DNA of 39,382 nt from Candidatus Fermentithermobacillaceae bacterium (GCA_012842425.1 DUSU01000077.1:1-39382); one strand, 5' to 3'; positions 1-9,981 are shown, counted from the stretch's first letter. Made by a program: numbers and translations. Notes: a model not told the origin generated them from the letters alone.

Positions 1-139
1 AAGGGTACGTAGACTCGCCTCGCTGGTGTCACCCAACCTTGTCCTTTTCTTCCCGGTCTGTCACGTAGCATAGCCTATTCGGCAACAGCCTCACCTCCGA
101 AACTTGGCTCGTTACGGAGTGCTTCTTGCAGGGGGTGGG

Positions 140-185
140 GGATTTTTCATCCGGCCCTAATGGCGGATTTTACAACCGGCCGTAA
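140..185. repeat. Tandem imperfect direct repeat upstream of stress gene
   Basis: Two 21-base units at 140-160 and 165-185 share 18 of 21 positions. Each has the form GGATTTT-x-CA-x-CCGGCC-x-TAA, and the unit starts are 25 bases apart. The repeat lies about 80 bases upstream of the start codon at 266. It could be a pair of operator sites or a duplicated promoter element. No convincing -35/-10 pair is visible around it. Nothing else is recognisable in 1-139. Confidence 0.55.
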
Positions 186-265
186 CACACAAAATCCCGG
201 GGCAGTGAATCCTGCGTTTCTTTGGAGGAGAGACTAGGCGAGAGATCCATCACGGAGGTGCAGAC

Positions 266-751
266 ATGGCAAAGACCGTATTGGGAGTTTTCGATTCGGC
301 AGAGCAAGCTGAAAGAGCGGCGGATGAACTGCAGAAAAGAGGGTTCGACCGCAATGAGATCTCAATAGTGGCCAAAGAAAGCTCGGCAAGAGGCGACCGC
401 GAAGGTCGCGGCGAGACCAGCATGAGGTCGGATATCTCAGGCGGAGTTGCCACCGGGAGCGCCATAGGAGGGGCTGCCGGGCTTCTGGCCGGGGTCGGAG
501 CGCTGGCCATACCCGGCATCGGGCCGCTCGTCGCCGCGGGGCCCCTCGCGGCGGCCCTGAGCGGAGCCGTCACCGGAGGCATCGCAGGTGGGCTCATCGA
601 CTGGGGCATCCCCGAGGAATCCGGAAGACGATATGAGCAGAGGGTCAAGGAAGGCAAGATCGTGACCGCTGTGAGGACCGGTGACGACAAGGTCGACGAC
701 GCCGCCGATATCCTGAGGCGGAACGGGGCTTACGATGTAGAGACCCACTAG
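266..751 (+). CDS. General stress protein, YflT/GSP17M-like, glycine-rich
   Basis: This is a 161-residue protein whose N-terminus (about residues 1-40, beginning MAKTVLGVFDSAEQAERA) matches the heat-induced YflT/GSP17M-type domain: a short beta strand followed by a helix that pairs residues for 'which gene slips' type sequences. Residues about 58-115 form a Gly/Ala-rich hydrophobic stretch with a glycine-zipper look (repeated GxxxG spacing), suggesting membrane association or oligomerisation. The C-terminus (about 120-161) returns to a charged alpha/beta segment. In Bacillus this family belongs to the general stress regulon, but the biochemical role is unknown. The ATG start is supported by GGAGG at 254-258 with 7-base spacing. 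The gene is monocistronic: a tandem repeat lies upstream and a terminator directly downstream. Family assignment is fairly secure; function is not. Confidence 0.8.
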   Translation: MAKTVLGVFDSAEQAERAADELQKRGFDRNEISIVAKESSARGDREGRGETSMRSDISGGVATGSAIGGAAGLLAGVGALAIPGIGPLVAAGPLAAALSGAVTGGIAGGLIDWGIPEESGRRYEQRVKEGKIVTAVRTGDDKVDDAADILRRNGAYDVETH

Positions 752-767
752 CGCCAAGGAAGTCTCA

Positions 768-799
768 GGGCGGCCTGTAAGGGGCCGCCCATTATTGTT
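768..799 (+). terminator. Rho-independent terminator after stress gene
   Basis: Perfect 8-bp stem GGGCGGCC (768-775) with GGCCGCCC (783-790), a 7-base loop, then the T-rich tail ATTATTGTT. It separates the stress gene from the RNase J transcription unit. Confidence 0.85.
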
Positions 800-814
800 C
801 ATGCAGATCCGTCG

Positions 815-844
815 CTGGCACCAACAGGCAAGACAGGCTATACT
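815..844 (+). promoter_or_regulatory. Likely sigma-A promoter for RNase J gene
   Basis: A good -10 hexamer TATACT (839-844) is preceded at 18-base spacing by CTGGCA (815-820; four of six matches to TTGACA). It lies between the upstream terminator and the rnj start at 864, so it probably drives rnj and perhaps addBA. Confidence 0.55.
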
Positions 845-863
845 AGTTAACTGGTGAGAAAAC

Positions 864-2519
864 ATGACAAGACAAGTGCGTCTCATACCCTTGGGTGGCC
901 TCGGGGAGATCGGCAAGAACCTCATGGTAGTCGAAACTCAGAGCGATACCATCGCAATTGACTGCGGTCTTGCGTTCCCCGAAGATGACATGCCCGGGAT
1001 CGATCTGGTCATCCCAGATGTTTCCTATCTAATCGAGCGCAAAGACAGGTTGCGAGGCATAGTCCTCACCCACGGGCACGAAGACCATGTGGGTGCGCTT
1101 CCTTTTGTGCTGAAAGACATCAATGTGCCTGTGTACGGCACCCGTCTGACTCTCGGGCTGGCCAGGAGAAAGCTGGACGAGAACTTTGAGGGTGAGGTTG
1201 ACTTCCGGGTATTTGAGCCGGGAGACATCATCGATTTCGGCTCGATCCAGGTTGAACCTTTTCGAGTGACCCATTCGGTTTCCGACTCCGTAGGTCTCAT
1301 ATTGCGCACTCCGGCCGGGACTATCATACATACGGGAGATTTCAAACTCGACCAGACTCCCGTCGACGGAGAGCCGACCGACTATTCCAGGCTGGCGCGC
1401 GCCGGAGACGAAGGAGTGTTGGCCCTCCTTTCCGACAGCACTCACGCCGACCGTCCGGGATTCACGCCGTCGGAGCGCGTGGTCGGCGAGACGCTGGACC
1501 GCGTGTTCCAGAAGGCTAAAGGCAGGATCATCATCACCACCTTTGCTTCCAACGTCCCACGTATACAGCAGGTGATCGACGTTGCCCACCAGCACAATCG
1601 CAAGGTGTGTGTCATCGGGCGCAGCATGGAGATGGTCGTGGATGTTGCCCTCAACATGGGCTACCTTCGCGCTCCTTTGGGAACGCTCGTGGACCCGTCG
1701 GATCTGGGAAAGTACCCCCATTCCAAGATGGTGATATTAAGCACCGGGAGCCAGGGAGAGCCCCTATCCGCGCTTGCCCGGATGTCGTGCAGGGACCACA
1801 GGAAGGTCGAGATCATGGAAGGAGACCTTGTGATAATGGCCGCATCGCCCGTGCCGGGCAATGAGACCATGGTGTCGAGGGTAGTTGACAACCTGTTCAG
1901 GTGCGGCGCTGATGTGATCTACGAGCCTGAATCCGAAGTCCACGTATCGGGCCATTCCAGCCAGGAAGAGCTCAAGATGATGCTCAACCTCACGAGGCCC
2001 AGGTATTTTGTCCCCGTTCACGGGGAGTACCGCCACCTCATAAAGCATGCGCAGCTCGCGGTGGCCACGGGCGTCCCGCCGTCCAACGTGCTTATCGGCG
2101 AAAACGGCACGATCTTCTCGCTCTCTCCCGAGCACTGTGAGATCATTGGAGTAGTCCAGACGAAGAACATCATGGTCGATTCCAGCGGTGTGGGAGAGAT
2201 AGGAGACCCCGTCCTCAAGGAGCGCAAGTATTTGAGCGATTCCGGCGCCATCTTCGTAAGCTGCGTGGTCTCTTCGACAAGCGGCGCCTTGCTGTCGATG
2301 CCGTCGGTGAAGAGCGCGGGCTTCATGAAGAGCGTAAGGGGAGAGGCGCTCCTCGCGGAAGCCGGCAAGCGGATAAAGGAGTACTTCGACGCGCTGCCGC
2401 CGGAAGGGCTCCTAAGGCGGGAGTTCCTTGAAGAAGAAGTGGCTTCTTTGGTCCAGAAGCTCGTGAGGAACGAGACGGGCAGAAGGCCGGTGGTTGTCTG
2501 TTCTCTGAGCACCGTGTAG
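864..2519 (+). CDS. rnj: Ribonuclease J
   Basis: This 551-residue protein is an RNase J of the beta-CASP metallo-beta-lactamase family. Such enzymes are cytoplasmic 5'-3' exoribonucleases and endonucleases that mature rRNA and degrade mRNA in Bacillota. The zinc-binding signature THGHEDHVGALP is at residues 69-80 (His70, His72, Asp74, His75). Further metal ligands appear in IIHTGDFKLD near residue 155 and in the beta-CASP segment, and VHVSGHSSQEE near 360 is the typical RNase J motif. Length fits the usual ~555 residues. The ATG start has GGTGAG (853-858) just upstream. The gene sits 51 bases ahead of addB and may be cotranscribed with it. One RNase J paralogue is seen here; whether it is the J1 or J2 type cannot be told from the window. 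Confidence 0.95.
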   Translation: MTRQVRLIPLGGLGEIGKNLMVVETQSDTIAIDCGLAFPEDDMPGIDLVIPDVSYLIERKDRLRGIVLTHGHEDHVGALPFVLKDINVPVYGTRLTLGLARRKLDENFEGEVDFRVFEPGDIIDFGSIQVEPFRVTHSVSDSVGLILRTPAGTIIHTGDFKLDQTPVDGEPTDYSRLARAGDEGVLALLSDSTHADRPGFTPSERVVGETLDRVFQKAKGRIIITTFASNVPRIQQVIDVAHQHNRKVCVIGRSMEMVVDVALNMGYLRAPLGTLVDPSDLGKYPHSKMVILSTGSQGEPLSALARMSCRDHRKVEIMEGDLVIMAASPVPGNETMVSRVVDNLFRCGADVIYEPESEVHVSGHSSQEELKMMLNLTRPRYFVPVHGEYRHLIKHAQLAVATGVPPSNVLIGENGTIFSLSPEHCEIIGVVQTKNIMVDSSGVGEIGDPVLKERKYLSDSGAIFVSCVVSSTSGALLSMPSVKSAGFMKSVRGEALLAEAGKRIKEYFDALPPEGLLRREFLEEEVASLVQKLVRNETGRRPVVVCSLSTV

Positions 2520-2570
2520 GAATCGAGTAATGGCGTACGGAAACCTGGGGGGCGAGTCGGAGGTGCTGCA

Positions 2571-5500
2571 TTGAGCCTGCGAATTATCGCCGGCCCGGCC
2601 GGTTCGGGGAAGACGACCTACATAACCTCTGAGATCGTGCGCGATCTCCTTCGGCGCTCCGGACGATCGGTCGCGGGGCGAGGCGGAGCGCTTGGTTCTG
2701 ATTTGTCAACGGCGAGCCGGCCCATGCTCCTCATAGTCCCCGACCAAGCCACCTTTCAGATGGAACGTAAGGTCTTGGAAGACCTCCGGCTCAGAGGGTT
2801 CTTTGACCTGCACATATTGAGTTTCCGCAGGCTGTGCTTGAAGGTGCTCGACGAATGCGGCGGGGTCTCGCTTCCTTTCATCACCCAGGTCGGACGCAGC
2901 ATGGCCATTCAGTCGGTTCTCTGGGAACACAGGAAAGACCTCACCGTTTTCGCGCCTATGGTCGATTATCCGGGTTTCAGGGAGACGCTCGGCAGGACGC
3001 TGCAGGAGCTTTCCCTGTACGAAATAAGTCCGGGCGACATGCACCCGGCGGCGGAGAGCGCGGCCAATTTGCCCTACCTGCAGCAGAAAGTTCACGACCT
3101 TGAGGTTGTGTTCAAAGCATACAGAGAGTTCCTAAGAGGAAGGTTCTTTGACCCTGAGGACTACCTTGAGATGGCGGCGGTCAAGATCCCCGGTTCATCC
3201 CTTGTCAGGGGATCCACTGTGTGGATCGACGGGTTTTCGGGTTTCACTCCCAAGGAATACAAGGTCCTCCGGGCCATAATGGAATCGGCGGAGCGCACTA
3301 ATGTTGCTCTGTGCATGGACAAGCGGGAGCTCTCCAGGCCGGTCTCCACGTCTTCGCTGTTTCATCCAACCCGCCAGGTCTACGAGAAGATCCTGGTCCT
3401 GGCAAAGGACGCGGGCATTCCGGTCGAGCCGGTGGTCCACCTAGGAGAGGACCGGGTCCCGCCGAGGTTCAGGGAGTCCGGTGATCTCGCCAGGCTTGAG
3501 ATGGCCGTCCGGTTCTCCGGGGATCCCGCGGGAGGTGCAGCCGGCGACCTTCGCGAGCAATCGCCCCGCGACGACAGGACCGGGGTCCCCGGGGTTGTCC
3601 TTGTCTCGGCGGCAAACCCCCAGGCGGAAGTGGAGTTCGTCGCCAGGGAGATCATCAGGCTTGTGAGAGACGAAGGCCTGCGTTACCGGGACATAACCGT
3701 CGAGGCCCGGGACCTTTCGGGGTATGCCGACTTAATCGAGCTCGTGTTCGCCGATCACGAGATTCCCTTTTTCCTTGACCGGAAGCGGTCTCTATCGCAC
3801 CACCCGCTATCTGAACTCCTGCGTTCTTCGCTAGAGGTGGTGGCCGGGTCGTTCCCCTCGGACAGCGTTTTCCGGTACCTGAAGACCGACCTCGTGCCTG
3901 TCCAGCGAGAAATCGTGGACAGGCTCGAGAACTACGTGCTCGCTCACGGGATCCAGGGCGAGAGGTGGATATCAAAGGAGCCCTGGCGCTACGCGAGAAA
4001 ATCGATGGTCAGCGAGGAGAAGGTCGTCTCGGAGGTCGAGGACGCCAAGTTCGCCGATGAAGCCAGGAGGCAAGCAGTCACGCACCTTGAGAAGTTCTAC
4101 CGGAGGCTAAGAGGTAGAAAGTCCGGCCTCACTGCGAGGGAAGTTTCGAGGGCCATCTACGACCTGCTGATCGACCTTGATGTGCCCGCCACACTAGAGC
4201 GCTGGCAGACAATCGCCGAGGATTCGGGAGACCTGGCCGAAGCGCAAGACCACGCCGGGATCTGGGACAAGGTTATGGAGATCCTCGAGCAGGCCGAGGA
4301 GATCCTGGGAGAACGCGAGGTAGACCTCAAGACTTACGCTGTACTGGTTGAGGCCGGGTTGGAGGATATCCGGCTGGGAGTCATACCTCCTTCGCTGGAC
4401 CAGGTCCTCATAGGGTCCATCGACAGGTCCAGGCAGCCGGAGTGCAAGGCTACTTTCCTAATCGGTGCCCTCGCAGGGGTTTTTCCCAGGAGGCAGTCGG
4501 AAGACAGCGTGTTTACCGACGAAGAGCGGGCCCACCTGGCGGAAAGAGGCATTGAGCTTGAGCCCGATTCGATCACCAGGCAGTTTCACGAGCAATACCT
4601 GGTCTACATAGCCCTTACAAGGCCGTCCGCGCGGCTTTATGTTTCGTACCCGTTGGGCGACGCCGAAGGGAAAGCCCAGACTCCTTCTCATGTCGTCGGG
4701 ATGCTAAAGCGGGTATTCCCGGACCTGGTCGAGGTTTCCGCGGGCATGGAACCGCCGGGTAGGTGGCCCGACGATCTGGATTACGTCGTCCCGGCCCGCG
4801 CGCGGGGGATTCTGACCAGGAGGCTCTCGCTCCTTCGCCACGGCCTGAAAGCAGGTGATGCATGGACAGAAACGTACCGCTGGCTCATAGAGCCCGAGCG
4901 GATAGACGTTTCCCGGCCTATATTGGGCTCCCTTTCGTTCACAAACAAGCTCGACCCCCTGGACAGGACCCTTGTCAGGAGGCTCTACGGCGGCGCGCCG
5001 GAAACCAGCGTGTCCAGGTTGGAGCGGTTTGGCGCGTGCCCCTTCTACCATTTCGCTTCAGACGGTCTCGGGCTCAGGGAGAGGGATATCTACCGGCTTG
5101 AGCCGTCCGATGCCGGCACGTTCCTTCACAATGCGATGAAGGAGTTTGTGGAGAGACTGGCGGCGTCGGGCGCCGACTGGAAGGCCCTCACTGAGGCCGA
5201 CATAATGTCGCTGTCCGGCTCAATCGTGGACAAGCTGGTCCCGGAAGTGCGGGATGAGCTCTTTATGAGCTCGGCAAGGTACCGGTATGTCGCGAGCGCC
5301 CTCAGGCGGATAGTCGGCCGCGCTGCGCTGGTCACGGCGGAACATATGAGGCGGGGCGGATTCAGACCCGTATGCACTGAGGTCAAGTTTGGGATGGGAG
5401 GCGCTCTGCCGCCTTACAAGATAAAGGTAGGCCCAAGAGAAGAAGTCGTCTTGAGAGGCCAGATCGACAGGGTGGACGTGGGCTTTTCGGGAAGTAGGCC

Positions 5501-6176
5501 TTACGTGCGGATCATTGATTACAAGTCCTCCGCAAGGTCTCTGGACCTCGTTGAGGTATGGAGCGGGCTTTCACTTCAGCTGTTGGTGTACCTCATTGTG
5601 GCGCTCGAGAACTGGCCCGTCATCGCCCGAATGGGCGTGGGGGCGGGACTGGCGCCGGAGGACCCTTCAGGAAGCGTCCTATCCGGCACCGGACCGCTTC
5701 CTGCCGGAGCCCTGTATTTCACCCTGCGAGACCCCATGATAACGGCGAAAGGACCCGTTCCCCCGGATGTGTCGGCCCGAAGCATCACCAAGGCCCTCCG
5801 CATGACAGGGCTTCTCATAGATGACCTGGATGTCCTAAGGGTGATGGACTCGGACAGCAGCTCCTACTCGGACATCATCCCGGTCGCTTTCACTTCGAAG
5901 GGAGTGGGCAAGAAGTCTTCAGTGGCCCGCCTTGCGGATTTCGAGGCACTCCTCGGTTATGTCCGGCAAAAGGTGAAAGAGATGTGCGACCGGATATACG
6001 CGGGCGACATAGAGATCGCCCCGTACAGACGCGGAAAGGAAAGGGCTTGCACCTATTGCCCCTACGGGCCCCTGTGCTCTTTCGATATCCTCTTGCCCGG
6101 CAACAGGTACCGGGTCATAGTGCCCCCGCCGGGAGGCATCTGGGAAGAGGTCCGCGGAGGTGTCGCCGGTGGCTGA
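2571..6176 (+). CDS. addB: ATP-dependent helicase/deoxyribonuclease subunit B (AddB)
   Basis: This 1201-residue protein is AddB, partner of AddA in the RecBCD-equivalent complex that processes double-strand DNA ends for RecA loading. The Walker A motif GPAGSGKTT starts near residue 8. The C-terminal RecB-type nuclease has IIDYKSS near residue 984. The iron-sulfur cluster cysteines of AddB are present: Cys823 (GACPFY) and Cys1160, Cys1163, Cys1169 (CTYCPYGPLC), matching the family's C...CxxCx5C pattern. Length is close to Bacillus AddB (~1170). The start is TTG at 2571, because GGAGG lies 7 bases upstream while the nearby ATG at 2530 opens only a short ORF. The end overlaps the addA start, so the two are translationally coupled. 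Identification is secure. Confidence 0.95.
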   Translation: MSLRIIAGPAGSGKTTYITSEIVRDLLRRSGRSVAGRGGALGSDLSTASRPMLLIVPDQATFQMERKVLEDLRLRGFFDLHILSFRRLCLKVLDECGGVSLPFITQVGRSMAIQSVLWEHRKDLTVFAPMVDYPGFRETLGRTLQELSLYEISPGDMHPAAESAANLPYLQQKVHDLEVVFKAYREFLRGRFFDPEDYLEMAAVKIPGSSLVRGSTVWIDGFSGFTPKEYKVLRAIMESAERTNVALCMDKRELSRPVSTSSLFHPTRQVYEKILVLAKDAGIPVEPVVHLGEDRVPPRFRESGDLARLEMAVRFSGDPAGGAAGDLREQSPRDDRTGVPGVVLVSAANPQAEVEFVAREIIRLVRDEGLRYRDITVEARDLSGYADLIELVFADHEIPFFLDRKRSLSHHPLSELLRSSLEVVAGSFPSDSVFRYLKTDLVPVQREIVDRLENYVLAHGIQGERWISKEPWRYARKSMVSEEKVVSEVEDAKFADEARRQAVTHLEKFYRRLRGRKSGLTAREVSRAIYDLLIDLDVPATLERWQTIAEDSGDLAEAQDHAGIWDKVMEILEQAEEILGEREVDLKTYAVLVEAGLEDIRLGVIPPSLDQVLIGSIDRSRQPECKATFLIGALAGVFPRRQSEDSVFTDEERAHLAERGIELEPDSITRQFHEQYLVYIALTRPSARLYVSYPLGDAEGKAQTPSHVVGMLKRVFPDLVEVSAGMEPPGRWPDDLDYVVPARARGILTRRLSLLRHGLKAGDAWTETYRWLIEPERIDVSRPILGSLSFTNKLDPLDRTLVRRLYGGAPETSVSRLERFGACPFYHFASDGLGLRERDIYRLEPSDAGTFLHNAMKEFVERLAASGADWKALTEADIMSLSGSIVDKLVPEVRDELFMSSARYRYVASALRRIVGRAALVTAEHMRRGGFRPVCTEVKFGMGGALPPYKIKVGPREEVVLRGQIDRVDVGFSGSRPYVRIIDYKSSARSLDLVEVWSGLSLQLLVYLIVALENWPVIARMGVGAGLAPEDPSGSVLSGTGPLPAGALYFTLRDPMITAKGPVPPDVSARSITKALRMTGLLIDDLDVLRVMDSDSSSYSDIIPVAFTSKGVGKKSSVARLADFEALLGYVRQKVKEMCDRIYAGDIEIAPYRRGKERACTYCPYGPLCSFDILLPGNRYRVIVPPPGGIWEEVRGGVAGG

Positions 6177-9100
6177 TACGCTCTGGACCAAAGAGCAGGA
6201 GATGGCAATAACGCTTACGGGCAACAACATGCTCGTCTCGGCTGCAGCGGGGGCGGGCAAGACTTCGGTCTTGGTCGAGCGGATCATCCGCAAGGTGCTG
6301 GCGCCACAAGAACCCCTGGACCTCGGCAGGCTCCTCGTCGTCACCTTCACCGAGAAAGCGGCATCCGAGATGAAGGAGAGGATACGGTTTTCTCTGGAAG
6401 AGGCGGTGCGGAAGTCGCCGGGCGATCTCCGTATAGCACGCCAGCTGGCGCTCCTCGACCGGGCCCAGATCTCCACGATCCACGCTTTTTGTTTGCGGAT
6501 GCTCAGGAGGTACTACTTCAGGGTGAACCTGGACCCGTCTTTCAGGGTCCTGGACGCCAATGAAGCGGAACTCATCAGGATTGAGACAGTGGAGGAGCTT
6601 TTTGAGGACCTGTACGACGACCCATCTCCGTACGGGGATATATTCCGCTCGCTTGTGGAGCGTTTCGGTGGGAGAGCCGTAGATGAGGGCTTTCAGTCTC
6701 TGGTTTTGAGGCTCCATGAGTTCGTCCGGACGCAGCCTTCCATGACGGAGTTCTTCCATCTGACCAAGAAGAGGGCTTCTGGTGAGGACCTCGTCTGGTT
6801 AACTTGTTTGGCCTCACGTGCTATCCGGGATATCAAGCGGGCAAAGGCCCTGGTGGAGGAGGCCAGAGACCAGTGCAGGATGCCGGGCGGTCCGGACATT
6901 TACCTAAGAGCCCTAGACGACGATATGCGTCTCTTTTCGGAAGCCGAAACGCTGCTGGAAGGACTCCTCCGGGAGGCTCAAGCGGCGGTAGACGAGGGGA
7001 CCGGCCTCACAGACGTCCTCCGCGAAATAGCCGGCGCAGTGGCTTCCCGCATTTCATCTGCGTCGTTTACCAGGCTGCCGGCTGCCAAGGACTGCGACCC
7101 CGATCTTAAGGCCAGCGCAACCGCTTTCCGGAACCTCGCGAAGAAGGCTTTCGGCAAGGTGGCGGATTACGCGTTCACCCGGCCTCTCGATGAGGTCATC
7201 GCCGAGATGACGGCGGTCGGGCCGCTCATATCCGGCCTCTGCGATATCGTAGAGGACTTGGACAGGCGGTACACCGCCAAGAAGAGGGATAAAGGTGGGG
7301 TGGACTTCGCCGATCTGGAGCGGTACTGCCTGGAGATCCTGGAGATGGACGGTGGGAGGATCGCCGGAGACGTTAGGAAGGAGTTCGACTGGATCCTCAT
7401 CGACGAGTACCAGGACACGAACCCTCTCCAGGAGCGGATACTCACCCTCGTATCGAGGATTGGCTCAGGGACCGGCAACGTCTTCATGGTCGGAGACCTC
7501 AAGCAGAGCATCTATCGCTTCAGGCTGGCCGAACCGGCTCTGTTTTTGGAGAAGTTCAGGTCTTACGTTCCGCCGGGCACGGGTGGAGGAGGGAGCCCTG
7601 GGATCCGGATAGACCTAACCCACAACTTCCGGAGCAGGGCAGAGGTTTTGGATGCTCTTAACGCCATCTTCGCAGACATCATGAGGGAAGAGGTGGCCGA
7701 TATCGACTACGGCGAGGGGCACGAACTGAGACCCGGTGCGACATACCCTCCCGCAGCGGGTGAGTACGTCGTGGAGCTCCACCTCGTGGAAAGGCTGGCC
7801 GCTAATCCGGCCGAAGGGAAAGGCGGCGCGTCTTCCGGGCAGGCATCTTCGTCCGGAGAAGGCCCGGGCACGTCACCCTCAGGTGATGGCCAACCTGCCT
7901 ATCCCGACGACGGGGCGTCGCCGGAGCCGTCCGAGTCGCCCGATGCGTCTCTTGCTGCGGACGATCTTGAGGAGTACGAGGCACTGGAGAAAGAAGCCCT
8001 GGTTGCTGCAGCGCGGATCAAGGAGATGGTCGACCCGCATGACCCGCTTCTCATCTGGGACCACAAGACTAAGACAAGGCGTCCCTGCTCTTACCGGGAC
8101 ATCGCAATCCTCATGCGGTCGACCAAGGACAGGGTTAACGCGGTGGCGGAAGTCATGTCCAGGTGCGATATCCCGTGCTACGCCGAGGCCGCGACCGGGT
8201 ATTTCCAGGCCCGTGAAGTTGAGGTCGCTCTCTCGCTCCTTTCGGTGATCGACAACCCGCTCCAGGACATCCCGCTTGCCGCCGTATTGCGCTCGCCGAT
8301 CGTCGGACTGGAACCGAAGGACCTGGCCGTCATCAGGGCGACTGTCAAGAAGGGGGCCTTCTACGACGCGGTCCTTTCCTATTCCCTCTCCGATAGCGCC
8401 GAACCGCATCTCAGGGCGGTACTGAGGAAGTTCTTGGACGACCTGGACCGGTGGCGGACTCAGGCCAGGAGGCGCCCCATTGCGGAAGTACTGTGGAACA
8501 TACTGAGGGAGACCGGATATCACGACTACGTAGGCGGATTGCCCGGCGGAGGACAGAGGCAGGCGAACCTGCGGGCCCTCTGCGACCGGGCGCGACAGTT
8601 TGACTCCTTTGGCCGTCACGGCCTGCAGCGCTTCCTCAAGTTCATCGAGCGTCTCCAGGAGTCAGAGGGAGACCTCGGGACAGCCAGGGCCTTGGGCGAG
8701 CACGAGGACCTCGTGCGCCTCATGTCCATCCACAAGGCAAAGGGACTTGAGTTCCCCGTGGTGATCGTCCTAGACCTCGGGAAGAGGTTCAACAAGGACG
8801 ACCTGCGCGCGGACATCCTGTTTCACAGAGAGCTTGGGTTGGGCGCCTACTATGTCGATTTGGAGAACAGGGTGAAGTACCCCACCGCTCTCCACCAGGC
8901 GATCGCCGCAAGGATTGACCGCGAGAATACAGCCGAAGAGATGCGGGTTCTGTATGTGGCCCTCACGAGAGCCAAGGAGAAGCTGGTAATGGTGGGGTCG
9001 GTCCGGGGCCTCGATTCGGCGCTCCTACGCTGGCGACGAAGCGACCCCGAAAGCGCAGGTACCTACCTTGACTGGATCTGTCCCGTAGCGCTCTCAGAAC

Positions 9101-9981
9101 CGCGGGCAGGTCTCTTCACGGTGAAGCTTTGGGGTACGCCGGACGGCGAGAAAGTGCCGCCTCCTTCGTACGGTGTTTCGGAGCGTCTGGACCTTAGCCT
9201 CAGCGACGTGAAGAAGCTTGTGCCCCCGCCGCCGGCGGACGCCGAGGTGGCTCAGGAAGTCAGGAGGCGCCTGGAGTGGCGCTATCCCCTTAGCCTCCTA
9301 ACGACCGTTCGGGCCAAGATGTCGGTGGGCGAACTCAAGAGGCGCCTTGACGGTGACGATGACGAGTTCCCACGCTTCTTACCCAGGCCGACGGGCCGCC
9401 TGGGGATGGACGAGGCCAGGGCTTACTCGACCGCGGTGGAGCGAGGTATAGCGGTCCACGCTCTCCTCGCGCATATCAGGCTGGAACTCACCCACAGTCC
9501 GGAGGCAGTAGCGTCTGAGAACCGTAGGTTGGTGGAAGCGGGCTATCTCAGGCCTCCCGGCCTGGGCCCCGAGGACATCGTCCGCGTGGCAGGGTTTTTC
9601 GCTTCGCCGGCGGGCCTGGCGGTGCGCGAGTGCCGGGGACGTGTCTTGCGGGAACTGCCCTTCACCATGAAACTGCCCGCCGTCGCATTTGCGGAGGCAT
9701 GCAAGTCTTCCGGGGACTTCGTTATCGCGCAAGGCGTGATCGACATGCTTCTCGATGAGCCGGACGGGCTGGTTATCCTCGATTTTAAGACCGACGATAT
9801 CCCCGAAGAGCGGGCCAAAGAGAGAGCCCTTGGTTACACGCCTCAGGTGTCTCTATATGCTCTGGCCGCCGAGAGCATCCTCGGGAAACCTGTGAAGAAG
9901 GCGTCCATCTTCTTCCTGGAACCGCAGAGAGAGGAAGAGGTGGACTGGCAGTCATACGTCAGGTCGCGGGGACTTGCCTAA
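6169..9981 (+). CDS. addA: ATP-dependent helicase/nuclease subunit A (AddA)
   Basis: This UvrD-family SF1A helicase has a C-terminal RecB-type nuclease. Visible motifs are Walker A SAAAGAGKTS near residue 25, the AddA-typical VTFTEKAASEMKER, motif II DEYQDTNP near 410, the motif V/VI regions SIHKAKGLEFPVV and VALTRAKEKL, and nuclease motif LVILDFKTD near 1205. I chose the GTG at 6169 (1270 residues) over the in-frame GTG at 6160 because GGAGG at 6156-6160 sits 8 bases before 6169 and would overlap the earlier codon. The start overlaps the end of addB by 8 bases. Residues about 544-602 are a Gly/Ser/Pro/Glu-rich low-complexity insertion not expected in the conserved fold, probably a surface loop. 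The stop codon overlaps that of the convergent gene downstream. Confidence 0.95.
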   Translation: MADTLWTKEQEMAITLTGNNMLVSAAAGAGKTSVLVERIIRKVLAPQEPLDLGRLLVVTFTEKAASEMKERIRFSLEEAVRKSPGDLRIARQLALLDRAQISTIHAFCLRMLRRYYFRVNLDPSFRVLDANEAELIRIETVEELFEDLYDDPSPYGDIFRSLVERFGGRAVDEGFQSLVLRLHEFVRTQPSMTEFFHLTKKRASGEDLVWLTCLASRAIRDIKRAKALVEEARDQCRMPGGPDIYLRALDDDMRLFSEAETLLEGLLREAQAAVDEGTGLTDVLREIAGAVASRISSASFTRLPAAKDCDPDLKASATAFRNLAKKAFGKVADYAFTRPLDEVIAEMTAVGPLISGLCDIVEDLDRRYTAKKRDKGGVDFADLERYCLEILEMDGGRIAGDVRKEFDWILIDEYQDTNPLQERILTLVSRIGSGTGNVFMVGDLKQSIYRFRLAEPALFLEKFRSYVPPGTGGGGSPGIRIDLTHNFRSRAEVLDALNAIFADIMREEVADIDYGEGHELRPGATYPPAAGEYVVELHLVERLAANPAEGKGGASSGQASSSGEGPGTSPSGDGQPAYPDDGASPEPSESPDASLAADDLEEYEALEKEALVAAARIKEMVDPHDPLLIWDHKTKTRRPCSYRDIAILMRSTKDRVNAVAEVMSRCDIPCYAEAATGYFQAREVEVALSLLSVIDNPLQDIPLAAVLRSPIVGLEPKDLAVIRATVKKGAFYDAVLSYSLSDSAEPHLRAVLRKFLDDLDRWRTQARRRPIAEVLWNILRETGYHDYVGGLPGGGQRQANLRALCDRARQFDSFGRHGLQRFLKFIERLQESEGDLGTARALGEHEDLVRLMSIHKAKGLEFPVVIVLDLGKRFNKDDLRADILFHRELGLGAYYVDLENRVKYPTALHQAIAARIDRENTAEEMRVLYVALTRAKEKLVMVGSVRGLDSALLRWRRSDPESAGTYLDWICPVALSEPRAGLFTVKLWGTPDGEKVPPPSYGVSERLDLSLSDVKKLVPPPPADAEVAQEVRRRLEWRYPLSLLTTVRAKMSVGELKRRLDGDDDEFPRFLPRPTGRLGMDEARAYSTAVERGIAVHALLAHIRLELTHSPEAVASENRRLVEAGYLRPPGLGPEDIVRVAGFFASPAGLAVRECRGRVLRELPFTMKLPAVAFAEACKSSGDFVIAQGVIDMLLDEPDGLVILDFKTDDIPEERAKERALGYTPQVSLYALAAESILGKPVKKASIFFLEPQREEEVDWQSYVRSRGLA

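Noticed and set aside
1029-1721. 230-codon open frame on the minus strand inside RNase J
   Set aside because: It lies fully antisense to a well-identified gene and its product has no recognisable motifs; such frames are common in GC-rich DNA.
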